DNA of 44,367 nucleotides from NCBI GenBank assembly GCA_027858855.1, contig JAQIBV010000022.1:1-44367 (forward strand). Reading direction: 5' to 3'. Of this stretch, positions 1-6,979 are shown piece after piece. The DNA is from Spirochaetota bacterium (GTDB lineage Bacteria > Spirochaetota > UBA4802 > JAFGJZ01). The position numbers and the translations under genes were made by a program. Every line of letters starts with the position of its first letter. Position 1 is the stretch's first letter. The notes under the pieces were generated by a model that had not been told where the DNA came from, ran no database searches, and was given only the letters and a program-made list of their open reading frames with translations.

Positions 1-1
1 T

Positions 2-241
2 GTTGATGGGGAGTACACTACTTTTGAGTTTAATACCAAGACTTATGATTACCGGATTGATGACACTCTTCTTACTTCTATACCAAAGAAGTTCAATACT
101 CCTGATGAACCCATGAATATGGGTACTTTTACCCCGGAACTTCGCTATGTCGGATATGAGGGCGGAAACAAGATCAGGTGTATTCGCTATCTTAATGATA
201 TTGAAGAACCCCTGGGAGAGTTTGTGTTTGAGAAAAAGTAG
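2..241 (+). CDS. 3' end of an unrecognised protein, cut by the window edge
   Basis: An open frame runs from the first bases to a TAG at 239-241, giving the last 79 residues of a protein. The frame has no obvious start and enters from outside. The fragment is rich in Tyr, Thr, Glu and Lys and soluble-looking, with no motif I recognise. It is followed by a palindrome and a strong promoter, so it is probably the last gene of its transcript. If the molecule is circular it could belong with the replication region at the far end, but joining the two window ends does not produce an obvious start codon, so some sequence is probably missing. Confidence 0.55.
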   Translation, partial: VDGEYTTFEFNTKTYDYRIDDTLLTSIPKKFNTPDEPMNMGTFTPELRYVGYEGGNKIRCIRYLNDIEEPLGEFVFEKK

Positions 242-259
242 CTTAACGGTTGTGTAGTG

Positions 260-276
260 TTTCCAACGGTTGGAAA
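260..276. promoter_or_regulatory. 17-bp perfect palindrome upstream of the small-RNA promoter
   Basis: TTTCCAAC-G-GTTGGAAA is an 8+1+8 perfect inverted repeat ending 10 bp before the -35 box at 287. Size and position suit a dimeric regulator of the downstream RNA. I did not see another copy in the window, so the cognate protein is unknown. Confidence 0.6.
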
Positions 277-286
277 CTATAAATTG

Positions 287-315
287 TTGACAATCTAAAG
301 ATATATTAGTATATT
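287..315 (+). promoter_or_regulatory. Consensus sigma-70 promoter for the small RNA
   Basis: TTGACA (287-292), a 17-bp spacer and TATATT (310-315) form a near-perfect housekeeping promoter. No protein start follows, only an RNA hairpin and a terminator. Transcription should start near 321-323. Confidence 0.75.
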
Positions 316-321
316 GTTGAA

Positions 322-407
322 GCGATTACAGATCGGTCCATCATCGATCGTTCCTTCGGGAGTGATCGCTCCGATAAAAAGCTCTGCCATTTGGCGGGGC
401 TTTTTTT
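322..407 (+). ncRNA. Small structured RNA (about 85 nt) with a UUCG-capped hairpin
   Basis: The segment between the promoter and the terminator at 380-407 has no usable ORF. It folds into an outer helix ATCGG (332-336) with CCGAT (371-375) and an inner 10-bp helix 345-354 with 359-368, including two G-U pairs, closed by the extra-stable loop C(UUCG)G at 354-359. A terminator hairpin follows. Its own strong promoter, palindromic site, stable fold and terminator argue for an independent regulatory RNA. It converges on the end of the DUF3800 gene, so it would be antisense to any read-through of that transcript. No known family recognised. Confidence 0.65.
380..407. terminator. Intrinsic terminator, probably bidirectional
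   Basis: AGCTCTGCC (380-388), loop ATTT, GGCGGGGCT (393-401) form a 9-bp stem with three G-U pairs, followed by seven T on the + strand. Read on the minus strand the stem is followed by TTTTT, so it can also end the DUF3800 transcript, whose stop codon is at 406. Confidence 0.85.
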
Positions 408-1122
408 ATGGCCAGTGTTTGATGAAAAAATCAGTAGATTGAAGTTTATTCCATATCTTGAGTAATTCTTTATCATGCCATTTGCTTGGGGCGTGGTTAT
501 TTCCAAAACGTCCGGCCATATAGACAATCATGTCTGCTGCTTGAAGAAACCTGCTGTGGTGAGACTGGGTGAAGTAAATAGTGTCTTTGATTTGACCAAG
601 AGGTCTGCCAAAGGCCATTGGTGTTCTCCCATAGTGTTTGAATTGGGAGAAGTCCCGTATTGATCTTGTAATTTCATCTTTTTCATAATCACCGAAAACA
701 AGCCCACAAGACTTATGCTCTCCATTGATTTCTATAAAATTACAAAACTGTTCGAGAATAAGGGTTAAGCCTAACCTATACTCTGGTTCTGGGTATAGGT
801 ATTTTCTGTTATGTTCAACAGCATTTATCGAAACCAGCCTGATTGCTACTTTGCAGTTGATAATGTTAGTAACCACGTCATTGAATAGTTGGATTCTGTC
901 TTTAATACTCCGTGATTTGAAAACACCTTTGCCGTGAAAGATGTGGTTCCCGTGCAGTTCCGTAGAGTTTTGTAAGATATTGCTTCCAAAGAAATTATAC
1001 TGGATTTGCATCATGTTGTTTTCAAAGTCAGTTATATTATCTCTATTGAGAATAATCCCGCCAATATGAAAGATAGGGTTTTCTTTAGATATTTTGTTTT
1101 CATCAAAGTATAGGAAATACAT
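406..1122 (-). CDS. DUF3800 family protein
   Basis: This 238-aa protein starts with the YFLYFDE motif typical of DUF3800, in which an early Asp/Glu is thought to be part of an RNase H-like active site. It keeps later family signatures (ELHGNHI near residue 57 and QAADMIVY near residue 195). DUF3800 proteins are common in phages, plasmids and defence islands; their biochemistry is poorly settled and a nuclease role is inferred from the fold. The start lies 1 nt after the stop of the Xre repressor, so the two form one minus-strand operon under the repressor promoter. As a gene expressed with the repressor it is a candidate lysogenic-conversion or superinfection-related gene, which is inference. 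Confidence 0.8.
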   Translation of the reverse strand: MYFLYFDENKISKENPIFHIGGIILNRDNITDFENNMMQIQYNFFGSNILQNSTELHGNHIFHGKGVFKSRSIKDRIQLFNDVVTNIINCKVAIRLVSINAVEHNRKYLYPEPEYRLGLTLILEQFCNFIEINGEHKSCGLVFGDYEKDEITRSIRDFSQFKHYGRTPMAFGRPLGQIKDTIYFTQSHHSRFLQAADMIVYMAGRFGNNHAPSKWHDKELLKIWNKLQSTDFFIKHWP

Positions 1123-1123
1123 C

Positions 1124-1447
1124 TCACATCTTCCCCGCCGCTTTAAGATAAGTTGCTATCATATCAGAACAGTGCTTTAGTACGTCAATTTGTATCTCGT
1201 CCGGGAGTAGTTGTAACGCTTCTATTAGATGGCGGTATTCTAAAGGGATACCGTCTTTTCCCGTTGCGAAAAAATCAGACAATGATACCTCATAAATATT
1301 ACAGCATTTTTCAATAGCTTCGAGAGGCGGGTATTTAGATTTCTCCCACCTTGAAACATTTACATCACTTGTAGAAAGTTTTTCGGCTATGTCTTTTAAT
1401 TTTAAGTTTTTACTCTTCCTTATATCACGCAGTCTTTGTCCGTACAT
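1124..1447 (-). CDS. Xre-family (CI-like) phage repressor
   Basis: A 107-aa protein with an N-terminal helix-turn-helix of the Xre/Cro type (LRDIRKSKNLKLKDIAEKL, then VNVSRWEKSKYPPL, residues about 6-45) and a short helical C-terminus with no peptidase domain. It is divergent from the early rightward genes and sits beside two matching operators, one over its own promoter region and one over the rightward -10 box, as expected for the lysogeny repressor. The lack of a LexA-like cleavage domain means induction would not be by RecA-stimulated self-cleavage. It could instead need an antirepressor or protease; none was identified with certainty. Confidence 0.85.
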   Translation of the reverse strand: MYGQRLRDIRKSKNLKLKDIAEKLSTSDVNVSRWEKSKYPPLEAIEKCCNIYEVSLSDFFATGKDGIPLEYRHLIEALQLLPDEIQIDVLKHCSDMIATYLKAAGKM

Positions 1448-1468
1448 TACATCCTCTATATCACATTT

Positions 1469-1487
1469 TTGTTATTAATAATAACAA
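1469..1487. promoter_or_regulatory. Repressor operator, 19-bp perfect palindrome
   Basis: TTGTTATTA-A-TAATAACAA is a perfect 9+1+9 inverted repeat 22 bp upstream of the repressor start. It shares the core GTTATTA-N-TAATAA with the site at 1554-1568, marking both as binding sites of one dimeric repressor, most simply the adjacent Xre protein. Confidence 0.75.
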
Positions 1488-1533
1488 AATATGTAAAAAA
1501 TCAAGAATTTATTAAAAAATTCGTAAGAAAAGG

Positions 1534-1568
1534 TTGACAAAATTACAAATAATGTTATTATTAATAAA
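1534..1568 (+). promoter_or_regulatory. Rightward early promoter with overlapping repressor operator
   Basis: TTGACA (1534-1539), 16-bp spacer and TATTAT (1556-1561) form a good promoter firing toward the recombination genes. The second operator GTTATTA-T-TAATAAA (1554-1568, one mismatch) lies across the -10 box, so bound repressor would block it. This is the PR-like promoter of the lysogeny switch. Confidence 0.75.
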
Positions 1569-1598
1569 GAACTTACAAAATATGTTAGTGAGGTACAG

Positions 1599-1820
1599 AT
1601 GGCTTATATAATGAATATATCAACAAGAGAAAAGGAGAAAATGGACATTATCGAAGAGTTTATTTCCTATAAGAATAAAAGCGATATGTCTATTGTCAAG
1701 TCTCGGATTTTAACCGATTTGTTGATTGATGGTGTTAGGTATCAATCACAGACAGATAAGAAATTGGCAAAAACAATGGAGAAATGTTTCAGTAAGCTAA
1801 AACAACGTGCACAAAATTAA
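1599..1820 (+). CDS. Small hypothetical early protein
   Basis: A 73-aa, highly charged, mostly helical protein and the first gene after the rightward early promoter. A GAGG ribosome site 8-9 nt upstream supports ATG 1599; ATG 1611 is possible. I recognise no family. In this place phages often encode Cro-like or antirepressor proteins, but no clear helix-turn-helix is visible, so no function is assigned. It is followed by an 8-bp inverted repeat before the annealing-protein gene. Confidence 0.65.
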   Translation: MAYIMNISTREKEKMDIIEEFISYKNKSDMSIVKSRILTDLLIDGVRYQSQTDKKLAKTMEKCFSKLKQRAQN

Positions 1821-1822
1821 AA

Positions 1823-1860
1823 AGGAACGGCCACACGCTACCAACGATATAACCGTTCCT
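1823..1860 (+). repeat. 8-bp inverted repeat in the bet leader
   Basis: AGGAACGG (1823-1830) and CCGTTCCT (1853-1860) are perfect reverse complements around a 22-nt loop, without a following T-run. A stable leader hairpin just after the first early gene and 21 nt before the annealing-protein start; perhaps an RNA stability or attenuation element. Confidence 0.45.
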
Positions 1861-1881
1861 CAATAATACGAGGTATATAGT

Positions 1882-2787
1882 ATGGAAAAATCCCTACAAA
1901 CAGTCAACTCAAAAACAGAGCTACAGACTGAAATCACAACAGAAAAGCTGATTGAGTATCTTGATGTTGTCGGTTTGAGTTCAGAGCTTAAGCCACAAGA
2001 GAAAACTCAATTTATCGAGATTGCAAGAGCTTATCAGCTTAATCCTTTCAAGCGAGAGGTCTATTGTGTTGCATACGGTCAAGGACAGTACAGGAAACTA
2101 TCAATCATAACCGGTTATGAAGTCTATCTTAAGAGAGCTGAAAGAACCGGTTTACTTAATGGCTGGAAAATCAGAACCGAAGGTCAAATCCGAGACAGTA
2201 GCTTAAAAGCTATTATTGAAGTATACCGTAAAGACTGGACTCAACCGTTTGTACATGAAGTTTATTACCGTGAATACGTACAGAAAGACAAGAATGGAAA
2301 GGTGAATCGTTTCTGGTCAGAAAAGCCGGTTACTATGCTTAAGAAAGTTGTTATTGCGCAGGCATTTCGACTTTGTTTTCCTGATGAAATCGGCGGTATG
2401 CCATACACTAGCGATGAATTACCGGAAAACATGACTACTGGTAACACCGATACTGGTAAGACAGATACTGGTAAGACCGGTACAGGTAAGACCGATACTG
2501 GTAAGACCGAAAACAAAAAACCAGAGTCAAAAACAAAACCTAAGACCGAGTACATACCTCCGGAAAAACAGACTGAACGTCCGAAAGAGATAACTAAGAC
2601 TGAATACGAAACTGCTAAACGGACAATTGGTAAGCTCAATACAGTTAAAGCTCTAAACGACTATTACCGAGATACAATCTTTCCACGCTTCACTGGTAAC
2701 ATGCATGATGAGCTTGTCGAGCTATGCAGTATAAGAAAAGACGAGCTTAAGATGTTATCGGACTATGAATCACAGGAGGCCGTGTAA
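1882..2787 (+). CDS. bet: Single-strand annealing recombinase, Bet/RecT family
   Basis: The N-terminal 180 residues match the lambda Bet (Red-beta) group of phage annealing proteins, with the characteristic block YRKLSIITGYEVYLKRAERTG (residues about 71-91, quoted with a break after 20: G) and a Trp/Phe-rich core through KKVVIAQAFRLCFPDEIGGMP. Such proteins form rings and filaments that anneal complementary strands during phage recombination and replication. The nuclease at 3013-3831 is the expected partner. At residues about 184-208 the protein carries a low-complexity linker built from a TGKTD repeat, leading to a Lys/Glu/Pro-rich stretch and a helical C-terminal domain. Length 301 aa. The next gene starts on the last base of its stop codon. 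Confidence 0.85.
   Translation: MEKSLQTVNSKTELQTEITTEKLIEYLDVVGLSSELKPQEKTQFIEIARAYQLNPFKREVYCVAYGQGQYRKLSIITGYEVYLKRAERTGLLNGWKIRTEGQIRDSSLKAIIEVYRKDWTQPFVHEVYYREYVQKDKNGKVNRFWSEKPVTMLKKVVIAQAFRLCFPDEIGGMPYTSDELPENMTTGNTDTGKTDTGKTGTGKTDTGKTENKKPESKTKPKTEYIPPEKQTERPKEITKTEYETAKRTIGKLNTVKALNDYYRDTIFPRFTGNMHDELVELCSIRKDELKMLSDYESQEAV
2431..2505 (+). repeat. 15-bp tandem repeat inside bet
   Basis: Four head-to-tail copies of a 15-bp unit close to ACCGATACTGGTAAG (2446-2505), preceded by a degenerate copy (2431-2445), encode repeated TDTGK units. Because the unit is a multiple of three, copy-number changes keep the frame and only alter linker length. Confidence 0.85.
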
Positions 2788-3035
2788 TGACAGCTTTTGA
2801 AAAATTGGTTCGTTACGAGTTACGAAGGTGCGGTCTTACGTCTGAAAAGGATGTGCAGGACTATCTATATGTATTAGAATACAGTGTTGACGAAGATCTG
2901 GGTGAAAAGGAGTTGAGAGACTTCAACGAGATTAGAAAAGCAGTCATTACTACAACTCAAAAGTTCGCTCATCAGATCGATATGGAAAAAATGAAAAAAA
3001 GGAGCAGAAGCCATGAGACAGCTATCGTTTTCTAA
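2787..3035 (+). CDS. Small hypothetical protein between bet and the nuclease
   Basis: An 82-aa acidic, helical protein. Its ATG overlaps the bet stop codon by 1 nt and its 3' end overlaps the nuclease gene by 23 nt, so the three genes are translationally coupled. No known domain recognised. Its place suggests a recombination accessory role, which is only inference from context. Confidence 0.65.
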   Translation: MTAFEKLVRYELRRCGLTSEKDVQDYLYVLEYSVDEDLGEKELRDFNEIRKAVITTTQKFAHQIDMEKMKKRSRSHETAIVF

Positions 3036-3831
3036 AATAAATTATTTCAAAAAATGCGGAGCAAAGTATCGACTTCGATATATCGAAAAAATTAAGCCTG
3101 AAACCACACCTGATTATATGAGTGTTGGTAGAATGGTTGATAACGCTCTTGTATTAGCAAATGAAAAAAACGCAAGTTTTGACGATGTAATCCGAAACGG
3201 TGAAATAACGTTTGATGATCAGAAATGGTATTACTACTGCAAAGGTATTTATGATAATAGAAAAGAGCTTTATAAGAAAGTTTTTGGTGATGACCAAGTA
3301 AAGCTACAACAAAAAATATCTATGCCTATTATCGATCCTGAAACCGGTGAAACCATTGATGCTGAAATGATAGGTTATCTTGACGGTGAAAGCAAAGTCA
3401 AAGCTAAAATCTATGAGATAAAAACCGCAAGTCAGGTTAGCGAAAACACTCTCCAAGAATATGAGTTCGGCGGTCAGACTCAACTCTATTCTTTCGCAAA
3501 AAAAGAAGAATTCGGCATGTATCCAGAAGTAGAGTATGTTTTTGTTAAAAAGCCTATGATAAGACTCAAAAAAAGCGAAACACAAGAGGAGTTTTATCAA
3601 AGGATGTATGAGTGCGGTTTTGAGCAAGAGGTACAGACGTTTACTGTTCATTATAGTGAAGCTCAAATTCTGGAAACTGTAGACTACTTTTTTAAGTCTA
3701 TCAAGGATTTAGAAGTAGCTGAAAAAAACAACCACTTCTATCTAAACAGAAATGAATGTTTTCAGTACGGTAACAAGTGCGAATACTTTGATATGTGTTG
3801 GAAAAACGCAGTAGAAACGGAATCCGCATAA
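3013..3831 (+). CDS. PD-(D/E)XK exonuclease, Cas4/RecB-like, with FeS-cluster cysteines
   Basis: This 272-aa protein has the RecB/Cas4 nuclease signature: Asp124 in GYLDG and the E-x-K core Glu135-Ile-Lys137 (EIKTAS), followed by the QxxxY motif at about 155-159 (QTQLY). One cysteine near the N-terminus (Cys15) and three near the C-terminus (Cys249, Cys256, Cys262) are placed as in the 4Fe-4S clusters of Cas4 and AddB. It likely resects double-strand ends to give the single strands used by Bet, making a Red-like pair. AAAGGAG lies 9 nt upstream of the start. A small inverted repeat follows the stop. Confidence 0.8.
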   Translation: MRQLSFSKINYFKKCGAKYRLRYIEKIKPETTPDYMSVGRMVDNALVLANEKNASFDDVIRNGEITFDDQKWYYYCKGIYDNRKELYKKVFGDDQVKLQQKISMPIIDPETGETIDAEMIGYLDGESKVKAKIYEIKTASQVSENTLQEYEFGGQTQLYSFAKKEEFGMYPEVEYVFVKKPMIRLKKSETQEEFYQRMYECGFEQEVQTFTVHYSEAQILETVDYFFKSIKDLEVAEKNNHFYLNRNECFQYGNKCEYFDMCWKNAVETESA

Positions 3832-3836
3832 TCAAA

Positions 3837-3860
3837 AAAGATAGTTACCGGTCTATCTTT
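3837..3860 (+). terminator. Hairpin after the nuclease gene, weak terminator
   Basis: AAAGATAG (3837-3844) and CTATCTTT (3853-3860) pair perfectly around an 8-nt loop. The tail is AAATAAAA rather than a U-tract, so it may stabilise or process the mRNA rather than terminate it. Confidence 0.45.
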
Positions 3861-3894
3861 AAATAAAACCGGAATCAATCATAAGGAAAATACT

Positions 3895-5109
3895 ATGAAA
3901 ATATTAGGTTTGAAAATAAAATCGCTTCGTAAAATTAAAGCGGCTGAATTAAGTTTTGACGGAAAAAACCTAGTGCAAATTCGAGGCAAGAACGAAGCCG
4001 GTAAAAGCACAATTATTGACGCTTTGTCAATTCTACTTAATGGTAAATCAGGAACACCAGAAGGAGTTATTTCTAAAGGTGAAAGCAAAGCTGAAATAAT
4101 TGGTACTATTGATAATTACACTGTTAAGCGTGTAATCAAGGATGGCTCACAAACTCTTGAAATAAGAGATGAAAATAATGCAGTTATGCAACGGCCACAA
4201 GAGTTTTTAAATAAAATTTCTGGAAAGTTCATAGATCCGTTTCATTTTTCAGAACTTGAAAGCAAAGAGAAAAGAGCGTTCTTGATGAAACATGCCGGTC
4301 TTGATTTTTCCATTATTGACGAACAGATCAGTAGTACAGAGCAAGATAGATTGCTTGTAGGTCGAGAAGTTAAGGCAATTGGAGAGGTGAAACCTGTTAA
4401 ACCTGTAGAAGAGAAATCTATTTCAGACCTATTACAAAAAAGAGGTGAACTTGTCAGCTTTAACGAAAAACAGGAACAGCTTAATCGTCAAAAAGCAGAT
4501 GCGAAAAACAAGCTCACTAATCTGGAAGTTGAAAAAGAAGAGCTTATCAGGAAACTTAATGAGTTGGAATCAAAAATTGAAGCGGTAAGTGTAGATTATT
4601 ACAACATGCCTGAACCGGAACCAGTTAAAGATGTAACGGCAATAGATACAGAAATTGCTAATCTTGAAGAGAACAATAAACTGGCAATTGCTTATAAACA
4701 ATATCTGGAAAAGAGAGAAGCAAAAAAACAGAAAGAAGATGAATATGCTACTCTTACAGAAAAAATCAAAACGTTTCGAGATGAAAAGGACTCACTACTT
4801 AAAAATGTAAAGTTACCAATGGATGGACTTGTTATTACAGATGCTGGTTTAGAGTACAATGGAATATCTGATAACAACTGGTCAACTTCTCAAAGTATAA
4901 AGATATCCGCTTCTATATCAGCAGCATATGGAAGCGACCTCAAAGTGATGTATGTTAAAAGAGGTGAAAGTCTTGATAGTGAAAGTCTTGTAGAATTGTC
5001 TGCCTTTGCTGAAACGAATGATTATCAGATAGTAATTGAGATAGTTGATAACGAATCTGGAAGTAGTGCGGATGGTATTTTCTACATTGAAGAAGGCGAG
5101 GTGCTATAA
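3895..5109 (+). CDS. SbcC/RecF-like AAA ATPase with coiled coil
   Basis: A 404-aa SMC-type ATPase. The Walker A motif is RGKNEAGKST (residues about 30-39), after an N-terminal strand typical of RecF/SbcC proteins. Residues about 165-310 are a Lys/Glu-rich coiled coil with a short break, and the C-terminal head holds a degenerate signature region (WSTSQSIKISAS) and a VMYV/E-type Walker B-like strand. It is shorter than bacterial SbcC and resembles the AAA_23-type ATPases found beside RecT/exonuclease pairs in phages. It probably acts with the nuclease in DNA end processing or replication. The following gene overlaps by 1 nt. Confidence 0.75.
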   Translation: MKILGLKIKSLRKIKAAELSFDGKNLVQIRGKNEAGKSTIIDALSILLNGKSGTPEGVISKGESKAEIIGTIDNYTVKRVIKDGSQTLEIRDENNAVMQRPQEFLNKISGKFIDPFHFSELESKEKRAFLMKHAGLDFSIIDEQISSTEQDRLLVGREVKAIGEVKPVKPVEEKSISDLLQKRGELVSFNEKQEQLNRQKADAKNKLTNLEVEKEELIRKLNELESKIEAVSVDYYNMPEPEPVKDVTAIDTEIANLEENNKLAIAYKQYLEKREAKKQKEDEYATLTEKIKTFRDEKDSLLKNVKLPMDGLVITDAGLEYNGISDNNWSTSQSIKISASISAAYGSDLKVMYVKRGESLDSESLVELSAFAETNDYQIVIEIVDNESGSSADGIFYIEEGEVL

Positions 5110-5423
5110 TGATACGAAAACGAATCCTACTACAAGAAATCAAGAATGGAATAGTTGTCGAAGAAATGAATACTGCAATCAATACGATTGCAGAGAATTT
5201 AAGTGATGATAAAACCGACCAGTTTAAGCCAAGAAGCATAATTTTAAAGCTGAATTTTCAGAGGTCACAAAATGCAGAGGACTTGATCGGTGTTTCGTAT
5301 TCTGTTGAAAAAAAACTTGTATCACGAACAGAAGATTTAGGAATCTTCGCTCTTGATTGCACAAATGAATATGGAGAACCAATGATTGTAGAGCAGTTAA
5401 GTCTGTTTGACTCGGAGGTGTAG
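5109..5423 (+). CDS. Hypothetical protein, resembles phage 'replication terminator protein' group
   Basis: 104 aa. The centre (a helical AINTIAENL segment, then RSIILKLNFQRS and a strand-rich SVEKKLVS region) has the pattern of small phage proteins that databases call replication terminator protein, a name without experimental support here. It sits between an SbcC-like ATPase and an exonuclease, so a DNA-metabolism role is plausible. TAATG overlap with the gene before it. Confidence 0.6.
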   Translation: MIRKRILLQEIKNGIVVEEMNTAINTIAENLSDDKTDQFKPRSIILKLNFQRSQNAEDLIGVSYSVEKKLVSRTEDLGIFALDCTNEYGEPMIVEQLSLFDSEV

Positions 5424-5425
5424 CT

Positions 5426-6004
5426 ATGAAATTGCTATATTTTGATACTGAAACAACCGGACTTGATCCGGTTGTAAACTCAATAATCCAGATATCTGGC
5501 ATTATCGAGATCAATGGTATACTGGTAGAAGAGTTTAATTTCATGGTCAAGCCGGTAGAACCAAGAGAAATGATGTCAGATCAGGCTTTGCAGACTCACG
5601 GATATGAAGGCTATTATTTTACCAAGTTTCCAGAACCGGCAGAAGTAAAGAGAAACCTTGAAAAGATATTCTCTCGATACGTGGATAAGTTTAACAAACA
5701 TGACAAGTTTATACCGGTTGGTCAGAACATAAGTTTTGATATTAACTTTCTTAAAAACTTCTGGGAGAGGGAAGGGGACAAGTATCTTTTCAGCTATGTC
5801 AATGTAGCAAGCCAGGTTGATACTCTTGCAACGTTCAGGATGTTACGGCATTTAGGCCTGATTGAATCACCGGACTTAAAACTTGAAACACTTTGCAGAT
5901 ATTACGACATCGAGCTTAACGCTCATGACGCTATTTCTGATATAAACGCAACAAGAGAACTGTATCAGATAATCAAAACTAAATTAAAATGGAGCGAGCA
6001 ATGA
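5426..6004 (+). CDS. DEDDh 3'-5' exonuclease, DNA polymerase III epsilon-like
   Basis: 192 aa with all five DEDDh residues: Asp7 and Glu9 in FDTETTG, Asp105 in NISFDINFL, and His167 plus Asp172 in HDAISDINAT. This fold removes nucleotides from 3' ends using two metal ions and usually serves proofreading or end trimming. It stands alone with no polymerase domain, as in many phage recombination operons. GGAGGTG lies 9 nt before the ATG, and the SSB start overlaps its stop codon. Confidence 0.85.
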   Translation: MKLLYFDTETTGLDPVVNSIIQISGIIEINGILVEEFNFMVKPVEPREMMSDQALQTHGYEGYYFTKFPEPAEVKRNLEKIFSRYVDKFNKHDKFIPVGQNISFDINFLKNFWEREGDKYLFSYVNVASQVDTLATFRMLRHLGLIESPDLKLETLCRYYDIELNAHDAISDINATRELYQIIKTKLKWSEQ

Positions 6005-6432
6005 CAGATATAAACAGAGTAAATATAATTGGCCGGTGTACAAGAGAACCAGAGCTTAAGACGATAGGTAGCGGAGCATCTGTCTGTACTGTCTCAATAG
6101 CAGTAAACCGCAGTTATGGCGTGAACGGTGAGAAGAGAGAAGAGGTGTCTTTTTTCAATGTTGTGATTTGGGGGAAGGCGGGGGAAGCCTTTGCTAAATA
6201 CGGTTTTAAAGGTCAGAGAGTAAGTGTAGACGGTAGACTTCAACAGAGACGTTGGCAAGATAACGATGGAAACAGTCGCTCTGTAATTGAGATTGTAAGC
6301 GATAACTTTCAATTTCTTTCTTTCAAAGACGATAACCATCAACAGAAAGAGCAAGCGGACGACAATATCAATTATGCACCTACATATCCGGCAGAGCCTG
6401 AGCTTGTTAGTAATGACGATCTTCCGTTTTGA
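6001..6432 (+). CDS. ssb: Single-stranded DNA-binding protein
   Basis: An OB-fold SSB of 143 aa. The N-terminus (INRVNIIGRCTREPELK) and the middle (FFNVVIWGKAGE, RVSVDGRLQQR) are typical of bacterial SSB. A Gln/Asp-rich tail ends in DDLPF, the acidic tip that binds partner enzymes. I prefer ATG 6001 over ATG 5989 because GGAG at 5991-5994 is well spaced from 6001 and gives an ATGA overlap with the exonuclease stop, a pattern common across this operon. It protects single strands during replication and Bet-mediated annealing. Confidence 0.92.
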   Translation: MTDINRVNIIGRCTREPELKTIGSGASVCTVSIAVNRSYGVNGEKREEVSFFNVVIWGKAGEAFAKYGFKGQRVSVDGRLQQRRWQDNDGNSRSVIEIVSDNFQFLSFKDDNHQQKEQADDNINYAPTYPAEPELVSNDDLPF

Positions 6433-6439
6433 GGTGCTG

Positions 6440-6935
6440 ATGGAAAAAAAATGCTTTAAATGTGGTAATATAAAATTGTTGTCTGAGTTTTACAAGCACC
6501 CTGGAATGAAAGATGGACATCTAAATAAATGTAAAGAATGTGCAACCAAAGATCAACAAAAGATTTATCGTAAAAACATAAATCATTATAAAGAGTATGA
6601 TTTTAAGCGAAATTCTTTACCTCGGAGACGAGATGAAAGAAAACAACATAGTCGGTGGCTTAGAAGAAATAAACCCGAAAAGGTTAAAGAATACAATTAC
6701 CGCTATAATAAAAAACAAAAGAAAGCCTCCGAGACCTTGAATAATTATTTAAGATTCCATAAAGACTTAAAGCAATCGTGCATAATTTGGTGGATCTGTG
6801 AAGGCGGAAGCTCATCATGAAGATTATGATAAACCTTTAGAAGTGATTTGGCTTTGTCGAGAACATCATGTATTGATACATGCTGCTAAAAATTATGTAA
6901 GATGGTATAATAATAACAAACACAAGGTAGGATGA
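6440..6935 (+). pseudogene. HNH endonuclease broken by a one-base frameshift
   Basis: The frame from ATG 6440 (GAGGTG ribosome site) gives a zinc-ribbon start CFKCGN...CKECA typical of phage HNH proteins, then a basic linker, and stops early at about 6820. From about 6789 the +1-related frame continues with the missing HNH core, AEAHHEDYDKPLEVIWLC followed by EHH, to a TGA at 6933-6935. Adding one base near 6789 would restore CIICGGS into EAHHEDY, so a single-base deletion (or a sequencing error) splits the gene. HNH proteins of this kind are usually homing endonucleases. It lies immediately upstream of a tRNA-like sequence with an insert. Confidence 0.75.
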
Positions 6936-6957
6936 TCTACAAAGGAGGTAAACGCCC

Positions 6958-6974
6958 GCCGGAGCGCATCCGGC
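6958..6974 (+). repeat. GC-rich hairpin just before the tRNA-like element
   Basis: GCCGGA (6958-6963), loop GCGCA, TCCGGC (6969-6974) is a perfect 6-bp GC-rich hairpin ending 5 nt before the tRNA-like 5' end. A strong AAGGAGG lies at 6942-6948 with no start codon at a usable distance. Could be a processing element of the RNA region 6936-7264. Confidence 0.5.
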
Positions 6975-6979
6975 ACAAC

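Noticed and set aside
2431-2505. CRISPR-like short repeats
   Set aside because: Units are contiguous 15-mers without spacers and lie in frame in the bet gene, so they encode a protein linker.
2265-2639. Minus-strand ORF opposite bet
   Set aside because: It is a reverse shadow of the repetitive recombinase gene, rich in Val/Ser/Pro from the repeats, without ribosome site. Similar antisense shadows elsewhere were dropped for the same reason.
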